A stretch of DNA of 10,956 bases from an uncultured Oscillospiraceae bacterium (lineage in GTDB: Bacteria > Bacillota > Clostridia > Oscillospirales > Acutalibacteraceae). The position numbers and the translations under genes are program-made. The DNA lies in the NCBI GenBank assembly GCA_902461995.1, contig CABQAA010000045.1:1-10956 (forward strand). The letters are read 5' to 3'. The notes beneath the pieces are model-generated. The model saw nothing but the letters and a program-made list of their open reading frames with translations. It searched no databases and was not told the origin of the DNA. Positions 6,722 to 10,956 of this stretch are shown here, piece by piece; positions within the stretch are counted from its first letter, which is position 1; the number at the start of each line of letters is the position of its first letter.

Positions 6722-8485
6722 TCACCCAACAAACGCCAGAGGATTCGTGGTTTTGCCATTGATCCGGATTTCGAAATGCAGATGCGCGCCGGTCGAACGG
6801 CCGGTATTTCCGACCTTTGCGATCACCTGGCCCTTGGTCACCTTCTGTCCCGGCTGCACCAGCACCGAACTGCAGTGCGCATACATGGTCTGATACCCGC
6901 CACCGTGATCGATGAGCACATAACTGCCGTAGCTCATGCCCCAACCGCTCGTATTGGTCTTGACCACCACGCCGCCGTCCGCGGCGACAATGTCCTGCCC
7001 ATAAATACCAGCCGAACAGATATCGATTCCGGAATGGTTCGAACGGCCGCGCCTGCCGTAAGGGGAGGTGATGTTCCGTGTATACGGCATCGGCCACATA
7101 AACTTACCCGTCGAGATGCCGTCTCCGGTATAAGCGTTCGGATTGACCTTTTTGCCGCCCACGACCACGACTTTATCCACCGGTTCGCGGACGATTTCGG
7201 TCGAGAGGATGTTCCGGGACTGTTCGAGTCCGTCGACATATGTGACCTCGGCAGTCACCAGACGAAGTCCCTCTTTCCCTTGGGTCTTCACCTTTTGGTA
7301 TCCCTCATACTGAGAGGTGTCCTGAATCCTTTTTGTCTGGTAATCCAGGGTTTCTTCATACTGAATGGTCCGCGTTACCTGCACGCCCAAGAAGGACTGG
7401 GGCCGCTGGATAACCAGCTTATCCCCAATGTGGATCATATCGCCCTGCTCCGGATTGAGCGCCTTGAGCTCGCTGATCGTCATGTTGTGCTTGTTGGCAA
7501 TCCGGTTGTAGGAATCCCCGGAGACCGCTTCATAGCGCTTCTCGACAATCGTCTGCGCGGTCAGATGGGTCCGCATGGCGTCGGCGCTGATGGTCGAGGT
7601 CAGCGGATACAAACCGTCCACCACGTCTACCTTTTGCACGAATTCCGCCCGGTCTGTACCAGTGCCGTCACGATATCCATCGAGAATACCGTTCAGCAGA
7701 CCATCCAACTCTGCACGGGACTCCACGGCACCGATAAACCGGTCATCAATATAGAGTCCGCTGGCCGACGTGATAGAGTTGCTTGAGGAGGACAGAATTT
7801 TATCGCACACGGCAGTTTCGTCCAGCAGCTCGTTGCTGCGCACCACCGCCAGCGTCAGCTTTGGCACCCGCTCGACTTGAAATGAATCATCGGTGTTGAT
7901 AACCCGCTCGGCCGCCATGGTTGCCGCCGTATCGAAGACGGATTCATCCGCAATATACCCGAGTTTTTCGCCGCCGTACTCCACCACCAGACCGAACTCC
8001 AGCCCGCTCCAGTAGTTGAGGGTGAAAACCAGCGCCAGCGCCGCTGCAACCGGCGCCGCCAGATTCAGCAGAGAAAAGAGCGCTTTTTTATGGCGTCTGA
8101 CCGCCAGATAAGGCAAAAACAACACCTGCAGAAGCGCCAGAGCGGGATGCCGCCGGAAAGCAGCAGCCACCCGCCGGCCGGCTATACAAAAACCTTCGCC
8201 GATCCGGCGGCACTCGCCCGCGAAAGCCCGGACATGGCGCAGCAAGATCCAGTCGATGAAGCGATACAGCACACGCCCGGCCGGGGCCAATACCCGGGCG
8301 GTCCGCCGCCCGATTCCCCGGGCAATGCGCAGCGTTTCAATACCGGTGATATAGCAGAGGTGGTATCCGGCCAGCGCCAGCTTCCGGATACCCCGCAGAA
8401 CCTTTTTAAGCAGGTGCCCGCCCGTCTGTACGATGCGGCGTACAATCGGCGGAACAGAATCCTCATTGGAATACAAAGTGCTCAC
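6722..8485 (-). CDS. Membrane-anchored cell-wall hydrolase: LysM + G5 + peptidase M23
   Basis: The protein has 587 residues. An Arg-rich, presumably cytoplasmic N-terminal region of about 130 residues precedes one membrane helix (about 135-157), so the rest faces the wall. Then come a region of about 160 residues without a recognised domain, a LysM (317-359, peptidoglycan binding), a G5-like domain (about 366-445) and an M23 metallo-endopeptidase (about 463-587). Zinc and catalytic residues are intact: H484 and D488 (HSGID), H537 (MYAH) and H568/H570 (HLH). M23 enzymes cut peptide cross-bridges or stems of peptidoglycan. The GTG at 8485 abuts its purine tract; a TTG at 8476 has GGGAG at an ideal 8 nt and may be the true start. 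The long basic cytoplasmic head could bind an intracellular partner. It is a single-gene unit with its own promoter and terminator, possibly WalR-controlled. Confidence 0.93.
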   Translation of the reverse strand: MSTLYSNEDSVPPIVRRIVQTGGHLLKKVLRGIRKLALAGYHLCYITGIETLRIARGIGRRTARVLAPAGRVLYRFIDWILLRHVRAFAGECRRIGEGFCIAGRRVAAAFRRHPALALLQVLFLPYLAVRRHKKALFSLLNLAAPVAAALALVFTLNYWSGLEFGLVVEYGGEKLGYIADESVFDTAATMAAERVINTDDSFQVERVPKLTLAVVRSNELLDETAVCDKILSSSSNSITSASGLYIDDRFIGAVESRAELDGLLNGILDGYRDGTGTDRAEFVQKVDVVDGLYPLTSTISADAMRTHLTAQTIVEKRYEAVSGDSYNRIANKHNMTISELKALNPEQGDMIHIGDKLVIQRPQSFLGVQVTRTIQYEETLDYQTKRIQDTSQYEGYQKVKTQGKEGLRLVTAEVTYVDGLEQSRNILSTEIVREPVDKVVVVGGKKVNPNAYTGDGISTGKFMWPMPYTRNITSPYGRRGRSNHSGIDICSAGIYGQDIVAADGGVVVKTNTSGWGMSYGSYVLIDHGGGYQTMYAHCSSVLVQPGQKVTKGQVIAKVGNTGRSTGAHLHFEIRINGKTTNPLAFVG

Positions 8486-8559
8486 TCCCTCGATCAGCTC
8501 CGGAGCCTATCGGCCAGCTCCGGCAGAATCTAAAAGCCGGTGAAATTCGCCGTTTAAAA

Positions 8560-8576
8560 GTTACAACTTTGTAACA
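8560..8576 (-). promoter_or_regulatory. WalR (YycF)-type direct repeat, also a palindrome
   Basis: The minus strand reads TGTTAC-AAAGT-TGTAAC, an exact match to the WalR consensus TGT(A/T)A(A/T/C)-N5-TGT(A/T)A(A/T/C). It also contains the perfect palindrome GTTACAA-AG-TTGTAAC (8560-8575). It lies about 11 nt downstream of the -10 box, covering roughly +5 to +21, a repressing position if the promoter call is right. WalR controls M23 and LysM wall hydrolases in Bacillus and Staphylococcus. Confidence 0.5.
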
Positions 8577-8587
8577 ACCTGCTTTCT

Positions 8588-8615
8588 ATTATACTCAAAA
8601 TTTTCCGGAAAGCAA
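8588..8615 (-). promoter_or_regulatory. Promoter of the M23 peptidase gene
   Basis: A perfect TATAAT (8588-8593, minus strand) is preceded by a weak -35, TTGCTT (8610-8615), at 16 nt. The predicted start near 8581 gives a leader of about 95 nt. The weak -35 suggests the promoter may need or respond to a regulator. Confidence 0.6.
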
Positions 8616-8624
8616 CCTTTCTTT

Positions 8625-8793
8625 TTGAACTTCATGATTTCTTGTCATAATATTTTCAACATGCTACGTAAAGTTTGTGATAAATTCACATCAAATGCCC
8701 GGTTTTCCTTCACTAAGGAACGAGCAAAAGCGGACATATCCCGACAGAATCCGGAACAAATATCCGATCTTTCCATCTTGCCGTTTATCCGCC
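8625..8793. other. AT-richer intergenic stretch without a supported gene
   Basis: This is the core of the gap between the divergent M23 and DUF378 genes. It has lower GC than its surroundings. Short open frames exist but lack ribosome sites and family-like composition. The only structured element seen is the TGTGA-N5-TCACA repeat at 8676-8690. No riboswitch or small RNA was recognised. Confidence 0.5.
8676..8690. promoter_or_regulatory. TGTGA-N5-TCACA inverted repeat (CRP/FNR- or Rex-like)
   Basis: TGTGA-TAAAT-TCACA is a perfect 5-bp inverted repeat in the divergent intergenic region. CRP/FNR-family sites are TGTGA-N6-TCACA, and Rex sites are built on TTGTGA...TCACAA; the spacer here is one base short of both. 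It is about 85 nt upstream of the M23 -10 and about 105 nt upstream of the DUF378 -35, so its target is unclear. Confidence 0.3.
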
Positions 8794-8822
8794 TTCATAT
8801 GGAAACCATCTTCCCTTATAAT
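8794..8822 (+). promoter_or_regulatory. Promoter of the DUF378 gene
   Basis: TTCATA (8794-8799) and a perfect TATAAT (8817-8822) are 17 nt apart. Transcription would start near 8829, giving a leader of about 140 nt. That leader can fold a small hairpin, ACGCA-GGAA-TGCGT (8919-8932, GNRA-type tetraloop), but matches no riboswitch class I know. Confidence 0.65.
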
Positions 8823-8955
8823 ATTTAAAATCCAAATAACGGACGATTTTCAAAATCCGTTCTCTGATAAAAAAGAGAAACCTGCATAATTGGCGGCTGT
8901 TCGTCCGATACTAACACCACGCAGGAATGCGTAAATTGAGGAACGAAGGTGGATT

Positions 8956-8961
8956 AAGGAG
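8956..8961 (+). promoter_or_regulatory. Ribosome binding site deciding the DUF378 start
   Basis: AAGGAG ends 8 nt before the GTG at 8970, an ideal spacing. The in-frame GTG at 8961 shares its first base with this site and cannot be initiated from it, so the downstream GTG is chosen. Confidence 0.75.
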
Positions 8962-8969
8962 TGAGAAAC

Positions 8970-9182
8970 GTGCTGGACAGACTGGCTCTGATCCTTGTGG
9001 TCATCGGCGCCATCAACTGGGGCAGCATCGGCCTGTTCCAATTCGACATAGTGGCATGGGCTTTCGGCGGACAGGGTGCCGCGGTAAGTCGCGTGATCTA
9101 CACCATTGTCGCCTTGGCCGGCATCTGGTGCATCTCCCTGTTTTTCCGGGAGCGCGATGAGATCCTCGAACACCACGACTGA
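8970..9182 (+). CDS. DUF378 family small membrane protein
   Basis: The protein has 70 residues, the usual size of DUF378 (YuzA-like) proteins. It has two hydrophobic segments, about 5-26 and 40-59. The first holds the family signature GAINWG (13-18) followed by LFQFD; the second follows RVIY (41-44). The C-terminus is charged (RERDE...). No biochemical role is established for the family; it is a membrane protein common in Firmicutes. It stands alone with its own promoter and a downstream terminator, so it is probably a single-gene unit. Family assignment is confident; function is unknown. Confidence 0.88.
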   Translation: MLDRLALILVVIGAINWGSIGLFQFDIVAWAFGGQGAAVSRVIYTIVALAGIWCISLFFRERDEILEHHD

Positions 9183-9196
9183 TTCGGGCCCCACAT

Positions 9197-9233
9197 AAAA
9201 AGAGCAGACCGCCTTGTGCAGCCTGCTCTTTTT
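9197..9233 (+). terminator. Intrinsic terminator of the DUF378 gene
   Basis: An 11-bp stem, AAAAAGAGCAG with its complement ending in TTTTT, encloses a 15-nt loop 14 nt after the stop codon. The A/T arms make it partly bidirectional. Confidence 0.85.
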
Positions 9234-9277
9234 ACATATTAGAAAAGCTGCCACCCTGAAAACGGCCTGTCCGCGAT

Positions 9278-9306
9278 TTGGCAGCTCGGCGCGGAACGCG
9301 TAAAAT
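9278..9306 (+). promoter_or_regulatory. Promoter of the Vat/CatB-type acetyltransferase gene
   Basis: TTGGCA (9278-9283) and TAAAAT (9301-9306) are exactly 17 nt apart, each matching 5 of 6 consensus bases. The start would be near 9313, leaving a leader of about 128 nt before the gene. Confidence 0.65.
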
Positions 9307-9312
9307 ACACTG

Positions 9313-9440
9313 GCATATGGGAAAATGGATAGGAGACGATCATCCGTAAAAGATATGCGAAAAAAGAGCGATAGCGATGGCGGCTTCCACTCGGTTCGGA
9401 GGTGAGTCAAACAACACATGAACCTAGGAAGGAGAATCGT
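9313..9440 (+). other. Untranslated leader with tiny ORFs before the Vat-like gene
   Basis: The leader holds three short frames: 9317-9349 (10 aa), 9355-9405 (16 aa, MRKKSDSDGGFHSVRR) and 9418-9444 (8 aa), the last overlapping the main start as ATGA. None has a well-placed ribosome site. CTTCC at 9384-9388, inside the 16-aa frame, is complementary to GGAAG of the gene's ribosome site (9427-9431). This resembles the layout of translational attenuators, but the evidence is weak. Confidence 0.25.
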
Positions 9441-10109
9441 ATGAACAACATCCCTAGTCCCGACGCGGTGTTTCCGAACGATTATCACACATCCTGTTTT
9501 TTAAAAAATGGGATCACGGCCCCCAATATCGTAGTTGGAGAGTATACGTATTATGATGATCCGGTCGATCCTACCGCCTTTGAACGACAAAACGTGCTGT
9601 TCAACTGGCCGGAATTTGGGGACAAACTGATCATTGGAAAATTCTGCTCGATCGCGAGCGGCGTGAAATTCATGATGGGGAGCGCCAATCACCGTCTGTG
9701 CAGCATCAGCACCTACCCCTTTGCCGTATTTGGGGGAATATGGGCTGAAAAGACGCCGCCTCATCTCGCCCAGCTTCCTTTCAAGGGCGATACCCTTGTG
9801 GGCAACGACGTCTGGCTCGGACGGGAAAGCGTGATCATGCCCGGCATCAAAATCGGTGACGGTGCCATCGTCGCCGCCTATTCCGTGGTAACAAAAGACG
9901 TCGAGCCCTATACTCTAGTGGGCGGCAATCCGGCCAAACCGATTAAAAAACGGTTCGACGACGATCTGATCTCTCTGCTGCTGAAGCTCCGCTGGTGGGA
10001 TCTCGATGCGGACCGGCTGGTTTCCTTTCTGCCGATCCTCTGCAGCGGCGATCTGGCGGCGGTCAAAAAGGCCGTCCAGCGGATGCTGGAGACGGAGGAA
10101 TCCTCCTGA
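9441..10109 (+). CDS. Hexapeptide-repeat acetyltransferase, Vat/CatB (xenobiotic) type
   Basis: The protein has 222 residues, close to the roughly 210 of Vat and CatB enzymes. These trimeric left-handed beta-helix proteins move acetyl from acetyl-CoA to a hydroxyl of streptogramin A (Vat) or chloramphenicol (CatB). Visible hallmarks are VGEYTYYDD (32-40), IGKFCSIASGV (65-75), the catalytic H84 in SANHR, STYPF (90-94), then hexapeptide turns through LVGNDVWLG, IMPGIKIGDGAIVAAYSVV, and GGNPAKPIKKRF (161-172). The C-terminal helix continues with RWWD. Resemblance to Vat proteins appears close, but many chromosomal relatives have unknown substrates, so resistance is not proven. The ATG at 9441 has AAGGAG 6 nt upstream. 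It has its own promoter and is convergent with ackA. Confidence 0.9.
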   Translation: MNNIPSPDAVFPNDYHTSCFLKNGITAPNIVVGEYTYYDDPVDPTAFERQNVLFNWPEFGDKLIIGKFCSIASGVKFMMGSANHRLCSISTYPFAVFGGIWAEKTPPHLAQLPFKGDTLVGNDVWLGRESVIMPGIKIGDGAIVAAYSVVTKDVEPYTLVGGNPAKPIKKRFDDDLISLLLKLRWWDLDADRLVSFLPILCSGDLAAVKKAVQRMLETEESS

Positions 10110-10134
10110 GATCGGATATAGATCAATCACAAAA

Positions 10135-10169
10135 AACGAGCACAGCAAGAAATTCTTGCTGTGCTCGTT
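10135..10169 (-). terminator. Strong intrinsic terminator of ackA
   Basis: A perfect 17-bp inverted repeat with a single central base is followed by six T on the minus strand, pointing to ackA, whose stop is 70 nt upstream. The plus strand lacks a T run, but the stem lies 25 nt after the Vat-like stop and may also help end that transcript. Confidence 0.88.
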
Positions 10170-10238
10170 GCCGTTCTGCCAGATATTTTCAAAAGTCGCC
10201 TGACACGGTGTTCCGCTTAGCCGGGGCTGGTGAAAACC

Positions 10239-10956
10239 TTACATCGCCTCGACGAGCGCCTTCGTGTCTCTGGCGATCACCAGTTCCTCATTCGTCGGGA
10301 TGACGAAGCCGCGCACCGTGGAATCGGGCGTCGTAATCTCCCGCTCCACGCCGTGCACCAAATTTTTCTCCTCGTCCACTTTGACGCCGAGATATTCGAG
10401 GTTGTGCAGCAGCTCGCTGCGCAGGTGCTCCTGATTTTCACCGATGCCGGCCGTGAACACGATGGCGTCCAGCCCACCCAGCGCAGCAATGAAACCGCCG
10501 ATGTATTTCGTAATCTGATACGTCCGCATATTCCAGGCGAGCTTAGCACGCTCATTGCCCTGTTCCACCGCCGCAGCCACATCCCGGTCATCACTCGAAA
10601 TGCCCGAAATGCCCAGCATACCCGATTTTTTGTTGAGCAGTTCGTCCATCTGAGACGGACTGAGATGTTCCTTTTCCATCAGGAACGTCACGGCCGAAGG
10701 ATCCACAGCGCCCGAACGGGTGCCCATCATGAACCCGTCGAGGGGGGTGAGGCCCATGGTGGTGTCGATGACCCGCCCATCCTTGACGGCGGCCAGGGAG
10801 GATCCGTTGCCCAGATGGCAGGTGATGATGCGTGAGGGTTCCCCTGGCTTCTTGCCCAACAGCTCCAGGCAGCGGGCGGTCACATACCGGTGGGAAGTGC
10901 CGTGGAAGCCGTAGCGGCGAATCCCGTATTTTTCGTAATGCTCATAGGGCAGACCC
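10239..10956 (-). CDS. ackA: Acetate kinase, C-terminal part (runs off right edge)
   Basis: Acetate kinase makes ATP and acetate from acetyl phosphate and ADP, the last step of acetate fermentation with phosphotransacetylase. About 238 C-terminal residues are visible, out of roughly 400. Key motifs are GFHGTSH near the right edge, then CHLGNGSSL (phosphate-binding loop of the ASKHA fold), GLTPLDGFMMGTRSGAVDP, and TAGIGEN close to the C-terminus. The reading frame continues to the window end, so the start lies outside; a longer frame than the first internal Met is clearly real because GFHGTSH lies upstream of it. The gene ends with a strong terminator. No phosphotransacetylase gene is seen downstream; it could be upstream, beyond the edge. 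Confidence 0.97.
   Translation of the reverse strand, partial: GLPYEHYEKYGIRRYGFHGTSHRYVTARCLELLGKKPGEPSRIITCHLGNGSSLAAVKDGRVIDTTMGLTPLDGFMMGTRSGAVDPSAVTFLMEKEHLSPSQMDELLNKKSGMLGISGISSDDRDVAAAVEQGNERAKLAWNMRTYQITKYIGGFIAALGGLDAIVFTAGIGENQEHLRSELLHNLEYLGVKVDEEKNLVHGVEREITTPDSTVRGFVIPTNEELVIARDTKALVEAM

Noticed and set aside
8625..8828. A 67-residue open frame on the plus strand in the intergenic region
   Set aside because: It begins at a TTG with no ribosome site, overlaps the DUF378 promoter, and shows no recognisable domain or membrane segment.
8829..8969. Possible riboswitch in the DUF378 leader
   Set aside because: Only a small GNRA-loop hairpin and short complementary pieces are seen; no match to c-di-GMP, guanidine, fluoride or manganese aptamer cores that I know.
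8850..9488. A 212-residue open frame on the minus strand across the DUF378 gene
   Set aside because: It spans the DUF378 gene, its terminator and the Vat promoter, has no domain-like pattern and no ribosome site.

Overview
The window looks like a stretch of chromosome from a GC-rich Clostridia-type Firmicute, probably Oscillospiraceae/Ruminococcaceae-like. I infer this from the strong AGGAG-type ribosome sites, the sigma-A-like promoters, the LysM-G5-M23 peptidase, the DUF378 membrane protein and the EIIC-EAL fusion. No rRNA, tRNA, CRISPR array, insertion sequence or phage gene was seen. Nine protein genes plus a tenth cut by the edge are supported; most lie on the minus strand.

Left edge (1-700): the 5' part of typA (BipA, ribosome-associated GTPase) reads leftward from its own promoter. 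Centre (700-6642): five tightly packed minus-strand genes read from one promoter near 6614-6642, which overlaps two nested palindromes. In order of transcription they are: (i) an HSL-type alpha/beta hydrolase with a DUF1653 domain fused to its C-terminus; (ii) a membrane PTS EIIC domain fused to an EAL (cyclic-di-GMP phosphodiesterase) domain; (iii) a RimJ/RimL-type GNAT acetyltransferase; (iv) a condensation/alcohol-acetyltransferase-like enzyme with an HxxxDG motif; (v) a zinc-ribbon, six-helix membrane protein of the DUF6320 kind. Gaps or overlaps are +13, -62, -14 and +75 nt. The set combines an ester hydrolase, two acyl-transfer enzymes, a membrane zinc-ribbon protein and a membrane c-di-GMP enzyme, and is the best candidate here for an undescribed system. 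Its substrate cannot be read from sequence.

Right of this (6673-8616): a cell-wall hydrolase (LysM + G5 + M23) reads leftward and ends in a strong terminator. Its leader carries an exact match to the WalR (YycF) direct-repeat consensus, which fits a wall-homeostasis gene.

Right part (8640-10956): an AT-richer intergenic region, then two rightward genes, each with its own promoter: a 70-residue DUF378 membrane protein and a Vat/CatB-type hexapeptide acetyltransferase (streptogramin A resistance family). The latter has a leader of about 130 nt with tiny ORFs. It is followed, in convergent orientation, by the 3' part of ackA (acetate kinase), whose terminator lies between the two genes.
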